Below, in pieces: positions 24,921-32,491 of a stretch of 39,836 bases of DNA (within the stretch, counting starts at the first letter, position 1; the number at the start of each line of letters is the position of its first letter). The notes beneath the pieces were generated by a model. It was not told the DNA's origin, did no database searches, and saw nothing but the letters and a program-made list of their open reading frames with translations. This stretch comes from an uncultured Lachnospiraceae bacterium (GTDB taxonomy: Bacteria; Bacillota; Clostridia; Lachnospirales; Lachnospiraceae): contig CACWQE010000023.1 of the NCBI GenBank assembly GCA_902762905.1, forward strand, positions 1-39,836, read 5' to 3'. A program made the translations under genes and the position numbers.

Positions 24921-25865
24921 TTATTGAGCTCGTTCAAATATACGAAGCTTTGCACTTTTGCTTCTTCTGTTCTCCTCTAATTCTTCCTCTGATGGTAAAA
25001 TTGGTTTCCGTGTTATGACCTTACCTTTGGAAACCTTACCACATACACATTTAGGAAAGTCGGGAGGGCATGTACAAGGATTCTCATTTCTTCGAAATAT
25101 CCTCTTTACAATCCGATCTTCTAACGAGTGGAACGTAATTATGCAAATTCGGCCCCCTGGGTTTAACAGATCTATCATTTGGTCGATGGATTGCTCAAGA
25201 ATGGTCAGTTCCTGATTTAACTCAATCCTGATAGCCTGATAAGTTCTTTTCGAAGGGTGCCCTCCTGCAGACCTAGCTCTAATTGGTATAGCAGCCTTAA
25301 TAATGTCATTCAGTTCAAATGTTGTCTCAATGACCTTGTTCTGTCTTGCCTGGCATATATGCTTGGCAATATTCTTAGCGAACTTCTCTTCGCCGTAATC
25401 CCGGATCACTCGGTATAATTCCATCTCCGGGTATTCATTAATTATATCTTTAGCAGTCATGTCCTGCCTCTGATCCATTCTCATGTCAAGAGGTGCATCC
25501 TCTCGATACGTAAATCCTCTCTCTGGTGTATCTAACTGATAGGAGGATACCCCCAGGTCAAGTACAATCCCATCGACACCGTCGACACCTAAGTCATGTA
25601 ATACCTGAGGGGTTTGTTGATAGTTACTTCTTACAATATCAATCTTAACTTTATCTTTGTATGGTAATAGCCGGATGCCTGCCGCTTCAATCGCAGCAGC
25701 ATCCTGATCTATCCCTATGAACCTTCCTTTATCAGACAAACGGGAACAAACATGATAGGCATGTCCGCCACCTCCCAGGGTGCCATCCACATAAGTACCA
25801 TCTTCTTTGATATTAAGTCCCGCTATGGTCTCGTCTAGTAATACCGACTTATGTGAAAATTCCAC
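24921..25865 (-). CDS. rsmH: 16S rRNA (cytosine(1402)-N(4))-methyltransferase
   Basis: S-adenosylmethionine-dependent methyltransferase that modifies C1402 in the decoding centre of 16S rRNA; formerly MraW. The protein opens [15 protein letters not shown], then [19 protein letters not shown] (SAM-binding GxGGG), [10 protein letters not shown], the [30 protein letters not shown] motif and a C-terminal [10 protein letters not shown], all typical. At 314 residues it is full length. The start is GTG at 25865 with AGGAGG upstream, 13 bp after mraZ. Confidence 0.97.
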   Translation of the reverse strand: MEFSHKSVLLDETIAGLNIKEDGTYVDGTLGGGGHAYHVCSRLSDKGRFIGIDQDAAAIEAAGIRLLPYKDKVKIDIVRSNYQQTPQVLHDLGVDGVDGIVLDLGVSSYQLDTPERGFTYREDAPLDMRMDQRQDMTAKDIINEYPEMELYRVIRDYGEEKFAKNIAKHICQARQNKVIETTFELNDIIKAAIPIRARSAGGHPSKRTYQAIRIELNQELTILEQSIDQMIDLLNPGGRICIITFHSLEDRIVKRIFRRNENPCTCPPDFPKCVCGKVSKGKVITRKPILPSEEELEENRRSKSAKLRIFERAQ

Positions 25866-25878
25866 GTTTCTCCTCCTT

Positions 25879-26325
25879 CTAGATCATAATTCCCAAATCT
25901 TCAATGCCCTGAGCCAGTTCGTTGAAATCAATATCATCAATGTTGTTCTTCTCTTCCCACTTCTCCTTGCTCCAGATCTCTGCACGTTCTCCGACACCAA
26001 CTACCGTGACATCTTTCGTAATTCCTGCGAACTCACGTAAATTAGCCGGGATCAGGATTCTTCCCTGATTATCCACTTCACAATCTGTAGCTCCAGCCTG
26101 GAAAAATCTCTTGAACTTTCTTGAGCTTTCATTGGTCATTGGAAGCTGTCTTAATTTGCCCTCAAAAATATCCCATTCATCGTTCGGATAAGCAAACAGA
26201 CATCCATCCATTCCTCTTGTTACAACAAAAGACAAGCCTAATTGTTCTCTAAGCTTGGAAGGTACGATCATTCTGCCCTTGGCATCTACTGTGTGATTAT
26301 ATTCACCTTTTAATCCTTTGGACAT
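25879..26325 (-). CDS. mraZ: Transcriptional regulator MraZ
   Basis: DNA-binding protein with two AbrB-like SpoVT folds that forms a ring and binds GTGG-type direct repeats at its own promoter to control the division cluster. The 148-residue chain contains the two repeated halves: [24 protein letters not shown] (about 6-29) and a second copy, [21 protein letters not shown] (about 81-101). Ribosome site AAGGGGAG precedes ATG 26325. It heads the dcw cluster, and the promoter and operator described upstream fit autoregulation. Confidence 0.96.
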   Translation of the reverse strand: MSKGLKGEYNHTVDAKGRMIVPSKLREQLGLSFVVTRGMDGCLFAYPNDEWDIFEGKLRQLPMTNESSRKFKRFFQAGATDCEVDNQGRILIPANLREFAGITKDVTVVGVGERAEIWSKEKWEEKNNIDDIDFNELAQGIEDLGIMI

Positions 26326-26389
26326 GAACTCACTCCCCTTCTACATAATCTCTGTCGTAACGAAAGTGATTCCGCATGAAATGATAAAT

Positions 26390-26436
26390 CCACCACAATC
26401 TACCACTGCATACCACATTTCACCACTTACAACCAC
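26390..26436 (-). promoter_or_regulatory. MraZ operator: five GTGG repeats at 10-bp period
   Basis: On the minus strand GTGG occurs at 26433-26436, 26423-26426, 26413-26416, 26403-26406 and 26393-26396: five copies spaced exactly 10 bp, starting 1 bp downstream of the -10 box. This same-face array is the kind of site MraZ is known to bind upstream of its own gene. Confidence 0.85.
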
Positions 26437-26437
26437 T

Positions 26438-26466
26438 ATTCTACCTCATCGGGTATTAGATTGCAA
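26438..26466 (-). promoter_or_regulatory. sigma-A promoter of the mraZ operon
   Basis: Minus-strand TTGCAA (26461-26466), 17-bp spacer, TAGAAT (26438-26443). The start point would fall within the first GTGG repeats, so bound MraZ would block it. The mRNA leader is about 105 nt. Confidence 0.7.
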
Positions 26467-26675
26467 GGATAAATTGTTCTTCACCCCTCTGTTTTCTATG
26501 TGGATTCTTGCCAATATTTTTCACGTTTCATTGTGCAATTTGCACATATTTTTGTTCTTTTTTTACTTATTCTTAACGTCATTTACACAATATCTAGTAT
26601 AGGGTACATCCGTCCACTATCACATATTGTGTTTTAAGATTATGTATACTTTCCTCTCCACTTTTCACATTTTTC

Positions 26676-26750
26676 TGGTGGGAGAAAGTGGTGGTGGTGA
26701 GTGGTGGATGTTCCCACTTATTTTTAAAATTCCCCACTTACCCTCCACAA
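26676..26750. other. GTGG-rich tract between lgt and the mraZ promoter
   Basis: In the 523-bp gap between mraZ and lgt, plus-strand GTGG is repeated at 26678, 26688, 26691, 26694, 26701 and 26704, and minus-strand GTGG at 26714-26717, 26734-26737 and 26745-26748. The rest of the gap is AT-rich with no gene. This could be an additional MraZ-binding or other regulatory region. Confidence 0.5.
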
Positions 26751-26771
26751 AGGTAACAAAGAGCCGCTTGC

Positions 26772-26798
26772 AACTCTTTTGCGCCCTCGCAAAAGAGC
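26772..26798. terminator. Second hairpin after lgt
   Basis: CTCTTTTGCG (26774-26783), loop CCCT, CGCAAAAGAG (26788-26797). It follows the lgt terminator without a clear T run, and may reinforce the boundary between the lgt and mraZ units. Confidence 0.4.
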
Positions 26799-26803
26799 AA
26801 AGC

Positions 26804-26832
26804 AAAAAGGCGGTGGATAAATCCACCGCCTT
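26804..26832 (-). terminator. Terminator after lgt
   Basis: AAGGCGGTGGAT (26807-26818) and ATCCACCGCCTT (26821-26832) form a perfect 12-bp stem. On the minus strand it is followed by a T5 run. The lgt stop lies about 16 bp upstream. Confidence 0.85.
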
Positions 26833-26848
26833 ATGCTGTATCATATCG

Positions 26849-27766
26849 TTATGAAGTTATTGTATTCCGTTTCAGCTCTATCCGTTTATATATAATATAT
26901 ACAGATGCGGCCACCACACATATAGCCGCTAACAACTGGGAAACCTTGAAGTTAATACCCGGAAGCATCAGGGAATCCGTCCGCAGACCTTCAATCCATA
27001 CTCTTCCAAGACCATATCCCCAGATGTACATAGCAAACATCTCACCATCAAACTTCTTGTGTCTCCGGTACAGGAATATGATCAACAGTACTCCGAGATT
27101 CCATAAGGATTCATATAAGAAGGTTGGATGTACCTGAATGAATTCCATGCCATCTATATTCACCACATGATCGATCATTTCCTGTGTAATGATTCCATTA
27201 TTCACCGTACTTAACAGATAATTCTTACCGCCAAACCACTCAACAGGAAGTGCCATCGCAAATAGGGAATCAGTATATCCTCCAAACGCTTCCCGGTTGA
27301 AGAAATTGCCCCATCTTCCAAGAATCTGTCCCACCAGCAATCCCATAGCACAGGTATCTAACATCAACATGACACTCACTTTACGTTTCTTGGCAAATAT
27401 GAGCAATACAATAATTCCGGCGATCACACCACCGTAGATAGCGAGGCCGCCACCACGAATGTTGATCATACCAAGTATCGTATCCTTCAGGGATTGTCCT
27501 TCTTTCACGTAGTCACTTAGACTAAAGACCACATAATAGATTCTGGCTCCTAGAATTGCCGGGATCACTAACCATAACATATAATCCAAATACATCTCTG
27601 GATCCTGGTTCGTCCGCTTAGCCTCTTTGGCAATCAGTAAGTAACCTAAGATAAATCCCAACGCAATAACCATTCCATAAAATCGTATCTCAAATCCACC
27701 GATTGAGAATCCTTCTGCCACATGTTTCAATACAATCCCCAGATGAGGAAAGCGAATCTCATACAT
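26849..27766 (-). CDS. lgt: Prolipoprotein diacylglyceryl transferase
   Basis: Polytopic membrane enzyme that adds diacylglycerol to the lipobox cysteine of prolipoproteins, the first step of lipoprotein maturation. The signature GRWGNFFNREAFGG (about residues 150-163) is present, and the later HPTFLYESLWNLGVLLIIF and GYGLGRVWIEGLRTDSL segments are typical. The length of 305 is in the family range. About seven hydrophobic helices are visible. It starts 14 bp after ychF and is followed by a strong terminator, so ychF-lgt looks like a two-gene operon. Confidence 0.95.
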   Translation of the reverse strand: MYEIRFPHLGIVLKHVAEGFSIGGFEIRFYGMVIALGFILGYLLIAKEAKRTNQDPEMYLDYMLWLVIPAILGARIYYVVFSLSDYVKEGQSLKDTILGMINIRGGGLAIYGGVIAGIIVLLIFAKKRKVSVMLMLDTCAMGLLVGQILGRWGNFFNREAFGGYTDSLFAMALPVEWFGGKNYLLSTVNNGIITQEMIDHVVNIDGMEFIQVHPTFLYESLWNLGVLLIIFLYRRHKKFDGEMFAMYIWGYGLGRVWIEGLRTDSLMLPGINFKVSQLLAAICVVAASVYIIYKRIELKRNTITS

Positions 27767-27780
27767 AGAATACCCTCCTA

Positions 27781-28875
27781 TTATACGTTAAACTTGAACA
27801 AAATGACATCTCCATCCTGTACAACGTATTCCTTTCCTTCAGAACGTACAAGACCTTTCTCTCTTGCAGCCGTCATAGAACCATTCTCTACAAGATCTTT
27901 GTAATTGACAACCTCTGCACGGATAAATCCTCTCTCAAAATCTGTATGAATCTTACCCGCTGCCTGTGGTGCTTTCGTACCTCTCTTGATCGTCCATGCT
28001 CTTGTCTCATCCTCACCAGAAGTCAGATACGAGATCAAACCAAGTAAGGAATAACTTGCACGGATCAGCTTATCCAAGCCAGACTCAGCAAGTCCCAAAT
28101 CTTCCAAGAACATCTTCTTCTCATCATCTTCTAATTCAGAAATCTCCTGTTCGATCTGTGCACAGACCTTGAATACCTCTGAACCATATTCCTTTGCATA
28201 TTCCTTGACTGCTTTTACATAATCATTATCATCGTCTTCCGCCACTTCATCCTCAGCTACATTCGCTGCAAAGATCACCGGCTTTCTGGTAAGCAGATTA
28301 TAATCTGCAATCCATGCTTCTTCGTCTTCTCCATCTACCTCAAAAGTAATCGCAAGCTTACCATTCTCCAGATGCTCCTTGATCCGCTTCATGAACTCTA
28401 CTTCTTTGGCAATATCCTTATTGTTGTTCGCCGCTCTGGAATTCTTAGCAATTCTACGATCAAGGATCTCGATATCGGAAAAGATCAACTCAAAATTAAT
28501 CGTCTCAATGTCTCTTAACGGATTAATACTGCCGTCTACATGTACTACATTCGTATCCTCAAAGCATCTTACTACATGAACAATCGCATCTACCTCACGA
28601 ATGTTTGATAAGAACTGGTTACCCAGACCTTCACCCTTTGAAGCTCCCTTTACCAGACCTGCAATATCTACAAATTCAATTACCGCTGGTACGGTCTTCT
28701 TGGAATTATACATCTTCGTTAGTACATCCAATCTCTCATCCGGTACAGGTACTACACCTACATTCGGATCAATCGTACAGAATGGATAATTGGCAGATTC
28801 TGCTCCTGCCTTTGTCAATGAATTAAATAACGTACTCTTTCCTACATTCGGAAGCCCTACAATGCCCAACTTCAT
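27781..28875 (-). CDS. ychF: Ribosome-binding ATPase YchF (Obg-like ATPase)
   Basis: P-loop ATPase of the Obg family that binds ribosomes and prefers ATP over GTP. GLPNVGKSTLFNSLT (residues 6-20) is the Walker A, and DIAGLVKGASKGEGLGNQFL the switch II region. The family's atypical G4 is visible, with VIFAANVAEDEV in place of NKxD, consistent with ATP specificity. The C-terminal TGS-like domain ends DGDVILFKFNV. At 364 residues it is full length. The ribosome site AAAGGAAAG precedes ATG 28875; no clear promoter is seen in the gap upstream. Confidence 0.96.
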   Translation of the reverse strand: MKLGIVGLPNVGKSTLFNSLTKAGAESANYPFCTIDPNVGVVPVPDERLDVLTKMYNSKKTVPAVIEFVDIAGLVKGASKGEGLGNQFLSNIREVDAIVHVVRCFEDTNVVHVDGSINPLRDIETINFELIFSDIEILDRRIAKNSRAANNNKDIAKEVEFMKRIKEHLENGKLAITFEVDGEDEEAWIADYNLLTRKPVIFAANVAEDEVAEDDDNDYVKAVKEYAKEYGSEVFKVCAQIEQEISELEDDEKKMFLEDLGLAESGLDKLIRASYSLLGLISYLTSGEDETRAWTIKRGTKAPQAAGKIHTDFERGFIRAEVVNYKDLVENGSMTAAREKGLVRSEGKEYVVQDGDVILFKFNV

Positions 28876-29013
28876 AACTCTATCTTTCCTTTCTCTAAAC
28901 CTTGCTGAAACGGGCTTTGCGGAATCCGGTCATGTAGCAATGTATGTACCAATATGTCCAAATATTCCATAAAATTCGAATTACCCGTAACCTGGTCGAT
29001 TGTTATTTGATTC

Positions 29014-29034
29014 TGCGGCGTTTACTACGCCGCA
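29014..29034. other. GC-rich hairpin in the ychF-agr gap
   Basis: TGCGGCG (29014-29020), loop TTTACTA, CGCCGCA (29028-29034). It has no T run on either side. It sits in the 396-bp gap between ychF and agrB, which otherwise holds only the candidate small RNA listed next. Confidence 0.4.
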
Positions 29035-29100
29035 CTTAACGCATATCATACCATAAAGGAAAGAAAATGTAAAATGATACATCCGATTAACGGTATGAAA

Positions 29101-29130
29101 TTGTGTCCTGAATTTCGTTGCCTATATAAT
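29101..29130 (+). promoter_or_regulatory. Candidate promoter of the small RNA
   Basis: Plus-strand TATAAT (29125-29130) with TTGTGT (29101-29106) at 18-bp spacing. The start point would be about 29136-29138, where the conserved stem of the candidate RNA begins. Confidence 0.5.
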
Positions 29131-29134
29131 AAAA

Positions 29135-29222
29135 GACCGACAAACAGGGTTATCCAAAGTTCCAACAACAGTTCTACCACTATCGTACACTTTCTTAACC
29201 CCGCTTCGGTCTCTTTTCGTTT
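29135..29222 (+). ncRNA. Candidate structured small RNA beside the agr operon
   Basis: Both ends are complementary and nested: GACCGA (29135-29140) pairs with TCGGTC (29206-29211), GGGTTA (29147-29152) with TAACCC (29196-29201), and AAAGT (29156-29160) with ACTTT (29189-29193). The 3' stem runs into CTCTTTTCGTTT, a terminator-like T-rich tail. A perfect TATAAT lies just upstream. It is convergent with agrB, whose stop is 50 bp away. The same inverted repeat could alternatively act as a terminator of the agr operon on the minus strand, where it is followed by TTTTATTATATAGG. No known RNA family is recognised; I call it from structure and promoter only. Confidence 0.4.
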
Positions 29223-29271
29223 CAAATATTTTCCGGATTTTTTACTTTAATAAAATCCTCTATCCGATCAA

Positions 29272-29844
29272 CTATTTAATTATTTTCAGTTTTTCTTTTC
29301 CTAACTGTGCTAACGTTGACACGAACATTACCAATTCCGTGTAACATACCACAAACAATCCATTCTTCCAACCAACTACATACAATACAAATGCAGTCAA
29401 TACTACCAGACAGGCAATCCGTTTCCGTTGCTTATTAAAAAAGCAGCTTGCCGCCTCATCTTCATCATCTGCAAATCTACCGGCTGCTATCTGCACAGCA
29501 CCCAAGCAGATAAGTGTTACAATAAGTTCTGCGCTCTCTGGTATCTCAACTCGTCCACTTCCATACAAACCTGCTATCACAACACTACAGGATAGCAAAA
29601 AGCAGGACCAATACTGCTTCATATGGATTCCCTTTACATAGGCACGTTGTAAAAAGAATACCACAAGAAGCAGCATACACTCCCACACACGGTTCATACA
29701 TGCGGCAAAAGTCAGCGTAACGATAATACAGAGTGTCTGTTCTATACCCGTCTGAAATCCATATTCATAGGCCGCCCGATCAGCTTCCGTGATTATCTCT
29801 TTTGCCAATATGTAATTCGTTAACCGCTTTGCAACCCATTCCAT
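29272..29844 (-). CDS. agrB: AgrB-family accessory gene regulator peptidase
   Basis: Membrane endopeptidase that trims the AgrD propeptide and forms the thiolactone ring of the signal peptide. The catalytic pair of the family is visible as H74 and C81 in QRAYVKGIHMKQYWSC, with the six-residue spacing seen in S. aureus AgrB (H77, C84). Four to six membrane helices flank it. At 190 residues the length is normal. The ATG overlaps the agrD stop by one base (TAATG), so peptide and peptidase are translated together. Confidence 0.9.
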   Translation of the reverse strand: MEWVAKRLTNYILAKEIITEADRAAYEYGFQTGIEQTLCIIVTLTFAACMNRVWECMLLLVVFFLQRAYVKGIHMKQYWSCFLLSCSVVIAGLYGSGRVEIPESAELIVTLICLGAVQIAAGRFADDEDEAASCFFNKQRKRIACLVVLTAFVLYVVGWKNGLFVVCYTELVMFVSTLAQLGKEKLKIIK

Positions 29845-29999
29845 TAGAACTTACGGAACTGAGTTAAATCCGGCTTTTCCACATCATGGAAAATACATGT
29901 ACATTTTGAGCTTGCACCAATTATCGTCGCAATCACCGCAAATGTCGCCAAATAATTAGCTACATTCATCGTTCTCAGCTTTGCTGCCAATTTCTTCAT
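29844..29999 (-). CDS. agrD: AgrD-like cyclic autoinducer peptide precursor
   Basis: A 51-residue propeptide with the three parts of AgrD: an amphipathic basic N-terminus (MKKLAAKLRTMNVANY), a hydrophobic leader, the signal core SSKCTCIF, and an acidic/charged C-terminal recognition tail (HDVEKPDLTQFRKF). I start it at ATG 29999, where GGAGG lies ten bases upstream; an in-frame extension upstream to 30092 lacks a good start. Two cysteines are present (C33, C35); by analogy with AgrD the ring is inferred to close from C33 to F37, giving a five-residue ring with an internal second cysteine. The exact mature peptide is not determined by the sequence. Confidence 0.82.
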   Translation of the reverse strand: MKKLAAKLRTMNVANYLATFAVIATIIGASSKCTCIFHDVEKPDLTQFRKF

Positions 30000-30037
30000 A
30001 ATTATGATTCCTCCTTCGCCTTCATTAGGAAGTCCCT

Positions 30038-30098
30038 TCTGCAAGCAGACATTCTCGCCAAGGCCAAAATGTCTTTCCATGCTGGGCGGCACATGGAA
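30038..30098 (-). promoter_or_regulatory. Structured 5' leader of agrDB
   Basis: The leader between the agrDB promoter and agrD holds three hairpins: TTCCATG/CATGGAA (30075-30081, 30092-30098), GACATT/AATGTC (30048-30053, 30068-30073), and TCTGC/GCAGA (30038-30042, 30045-30049). The last two overlap and cannot form fully together. It might affect translation or stability. Confidence 0.35.
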
Positions 30099-30126
30099 CC
30101 CTGCTCACAGCCCCTCCCTATAACGA

Positions 30127-30198
30127 ATCATAACACAAAAAAAGTAATTCATGAGGCTACTTGTAATAAATGGAAGTTTTCTTGTAATAAATGGAAGT
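30127..30198 (-). promoter_or_regulatory. agrDB promoter with two LytTR-type direct repeats
   Basis: Two perfect 18-bp copies, minus-strand ACTTCCATTTATTACAAG, lie at 30181-30198 and 30160-30177, with a 21-bp period (two helical turns). Downstream is TATGAT (30127-30132) with no good -35 at 16-17 bp. A repeat pair at two-turn spacing next to a weak -35 is the arrangement used by AgrA/LytTR regulators. It lies between agrC and agrD in the operon, so the response regulator encoded by this locus is the likely activator. Confidence 0.7.
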
Positions 30199-30209
30199 CT
30201 CACTCTGTC

Positions 30210-31511
30210 TTATTTCTCCTGCGGATACAAAACCATCTCTAAACGATATACTTTTTCCTCTATATCAACATGATAATATCCATGATATTTTTGTATCACG
30301 TTACGAATGGATTGAATCCCTATTCCATGTTGTTGCGAATTATTTTTTCTCGTAGCCCATCCAGTCTTTCGCTCTTTCTTTAAAAATCCATCAAAGGTAT
30401 TCTCTACAAGGATCACCAGATTTCCCTGATCGTATGACATATTAAGCTTCACATACGGATCATCAACTTTTCCTCTGAGACATGCCTCCAGTGCATTATC
30501 CAATGCATTCCCAAGAATTACTGAAATATCTTCTCCTGCAAACGGTAGTTCTGCCGGAATATTCAGCTTCGCATCAAATTTGATTCCACGCTCCGTTGCA
30601 AACGCATATTTACTATTTACAAATGCATCAATGATCGAGTTTTCCGTATTCACCACAAATAATCCATTTAACGAATCCAATTCCGCTAATTCCTCAATAT
30701 TTTCTTCTAATTTTTTGTAATCCTGATCCTGCAAAAGTATTAACAGATTCAGCATCTGATGCTTCAGATCATGCCTTTTAACCCGAATTTCCTTCATCAG
30801 ATTTTCTCTTTCATGCATATGCTGTTCTAATAGAGTAAATTCCTTTTCATATATAGACGTTTTTCTCTTCAATTCTAAATTTTCAGACAACTTCACAAAA
30901 ATATTAAACATCATAATATTAATGCTTAGTAAAATTATAATGCTTAACAAAGTTCTCCAATAAAACCCCCTTATTCCCATTGCATATTGCGAATAAAATA
31001 TGCAATATGCCAAAAACATGCTTCCCATAAACAATAGCAAAACTTTCAAATTGGATTTCCATTGCAAATATCCCATATCCATATTCTTGAAAAAATTTTG
31101 TAGTATTTCAACCAGTATTAACAAAAACATATTTGTTATAAAATATCCAATTTCACCATTCACCGGAATCGAAATATCACATGTAACAAATATACATGCA
31201 ACCAATAATTCCCCTAGCAAACTTAGAGATGTATACAATACCCCAAAAACCACTTTAATTCCCACTTTCCCTTTATAAAAACATGTTGTACATGTCAAGA
31301 TCAATATTGTAGATATCACCCTACAATAATCAGGATAATTAGGAATACTATTTTCTATAAACTGAGCACACACATTAATTATAAATATGTAAAAATATAT
31401 TCCTTTAATCGCCTTGCGCTCAAAAAACGTCTTAAAATACTCATACACAACAAAGGCATATAACAATTCCATCAGCAGGTTCACACAAACATCTATTACC
31501 TCTCCCCACAT
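30210..31511 (-). CDS. agrC: AgrC-like sensor histidine kinase (peptide receptor)
   Basis: A 433-residue membrane receptor kinase. Six hydrophobic segments in the first 205 residues form the sensor; the cytoplasmic part carries the phosphoacceptor H247 in VKRHDLKHQMLNLL, the N box GNALDNALEA (334-343) and the G box QQHGIGIQSI (393-402), a GHKL-type ATPase. This is the HPK10 kind used by Agr systems. The ribosome site GGAGGG of the preceding gene's last codons precedes ATG 31511, which follows the regulator's stop by two bases, so the two are translated together. The ligand is inferred to be the peptide encoded by agrD just downstream. Confidence 0.9.
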   Translation of the reverse strand: MWGEVIDVCVNLLMELLYAFVVYEYFKTFFERKAIKGIYFYIFIINVCAQFIENSIPNYPDYCRVISTILILTCTTCFYKGKVGIKVVFGVLYTSLSLLGELLVACIFVTCDISIPVNGEIGYFITNMFLLILVEILQNFFKNMDMGYLQWKSNLKVLLLFMGSMFLAYCIFYSQYAMGIRGFYWRTLLSIIILLSINIMMFNIFVKLSENLELKRKTSIYEKEFTLLEQHMHERENLMKEIRVKRHDLKHQMLNLLILLQDQDYKKLEENIEELAELDSLNGLFVVNTENSIIDAFVNSKYAFATERGIKFDAKLNIPAELPFAGEDISVILGNALDNALEACLRGKVDDPYVKLNMSYDQGNLVILVENTFDGFLKKERKTGWATRKNNSQQHGIGIQSIRNVIQKYHGYYHVDIEEKVYRLEMVLYPQEK

Positions 31512-31513
31512 TG

Positions 31514-32245
31514 TTATCCCTCCATCCTTTTCCGAATGTTCTGTACATATACTTCGTTCATCTCGCGAGCCCGTTGTTTGCTAATTCCTAATTTTTCCCC
31601 ATTTGTCAATTCCACCTCGTGGAATGTTTTTCGAAAGATATATTGTGCATTTACAAGCGTAGATTGGTGAATCCTCCAAAAGTCTGCTTTCCCTTGTTTC
31701 AACACTTCTTCTATTTCATCTATTTTTCCGTAAAACTCTTCAACAGTTCCATCCTGCATGTGGGCTTCTATCATCCTCTTATTACTCATAAAATACATGA
31801 TATTGCGTATAGGTTTTCGGTACTTATTTTTTCTGATCCCATATTCAAAATATTCATCTTCCGGTACAAGAAACGTATATGCCTGTTCAAAACATCTTCT
31901 CACTTTCTCTTCTTGTAAGGGTTTAACAAGAAAATCAAACGGATGCACCTGATATGCTTCTAACGCATAACTCTCATGACTGGTAACATAGACAATCAAT
32001 CCTTTGCGGTCATGTTCCCGAATATGTATTGCTGTCTCAATACCATTCATCCCCTTCATTTCAATATCTAGGAAAAAGAGATCAAATTGCTCTTCATTCC
32101 TATTCATATACCGAATAAGTTGTTCTCCGTCATAAAACACCTCAGATTCTATCTGTATTCCATATTCATGTGCACTTGTTTCAATAATGCGTTCCATTTC
32201 CTGTATTATCGAATCTTCATCATCACAGATTGCAACCTTAATCAT
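31514..32245 (-). CDS. agrA: LytTR-family response regulator (AgrA-like)
   Basis: Response regulator of 243 residues. The receiver domain (about 1-120) has the acidic pair DDE near 8-10, the phosphoacceptor D60 in FFLDIEMKGMNG, and the switch Thr and Lys in the VYVTSH and KPLQEE segments. The C-terminal half (about 139-243) is a LytTR DNA-binding domain ending with the QSTLVNAQYI and KQRAREMNEVYV segments. In S. aureus the related AgrA binds direct repeats at the agr promoters. The gene is first in the operon, behind a TTGCAA-17-TATAAA promoter and just before the kinase. Confidence 0.9.
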   Translation of the reverse strand: MIKVAICDDEDSIIQEMERIIETSAHEYGIQIESEVFYDGEQLIRYMNRNEEQFDLFFLDIEMKGMNGIETAIHIREHDRKGLIVYVTSHESYALEAYQVHPFDFLVKPLQEEKVRRCFEQAYTFLVPEDEYFEYGIRKNKYRKPIRNIMYFMSNKRMIEAHMQDGTVEEFYGKIDEIEEVLKQGKADFWRIHQSTLVNAQYIFRKTFHEVELTNGEKLGISKQRAREMNEVYVQNIRKRMEG

Positions 32246-32264
32246 ACTATTTACCTCTTTCGCA

Positions 32265-32310
32265 TCATACCTGATCCCCCCTGTGATAAATGTCCCCCTG
32301 ATCGTGTCCC
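32265..32310. promoter_or_regulatory. CCTGATC direct repeats in the agrA leader
   Basis: CCTGATC occurs twice on the plus strand in the agrA leader (starting about 32269 and 32297), each with a run of five or six C's beside it. They lie between the promoter and the ATG, and may be a binding site or an RNA feature. Confidence 0.3.
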
Positions 32311-32342
32311 AATTAGTTTATAGTTTCATAAATATACTTATA

Positions 32343-32371
32343 TTTATACTATTGCTATCCTGTTTTTGCAA
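32343..32371 (-). promoter_or_regulatory. sigma-A promoter of agrA-agrC
   Basis: Minus-strand TTGCAA (32366-32371), 17-bp spacer, TATAAA (32343-32348). Good match, leader about 90 nt. Confidence 0.75.
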
Positions 32372-32424
32372 GTATAAAAGTTCTGGAATCCCATAATCCA
32401 CAACGCACTTTCACCTTTCGTTGA

Positions 32425-32443
32425 CATTATTCGACAAATAATG
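32425..32443. promoter_or_regulatory. Inverted repeat upstream of the agrA promoter
   Basis: CATTATT (32425-32431), CGACA, AATAATG (32437-32443): perfect 7-bp arms about 55 bp upstream of the -35. Possible operator. Confidence 0.4.
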
Positions 32444-32491
32444 CAAAAACGAGGTACTCTACTTTTCATTCTAATAGAATACCCCATTGTA

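Noticed and set aside
26318..26602. 94-aa plus-strand ORF upstream of mraZ
   Set aside because: It covers the promoter and GTGG operator, has low-complexity translation and no ribosome site.
30000..30092. N-terminal extension of AgrD to 82 aa
   Set aside because: The extended part has no ribosome site, is unlike AgrD N-termini, and overlaps the hairpin leader; ATG 29999 has GGAGG upstream.
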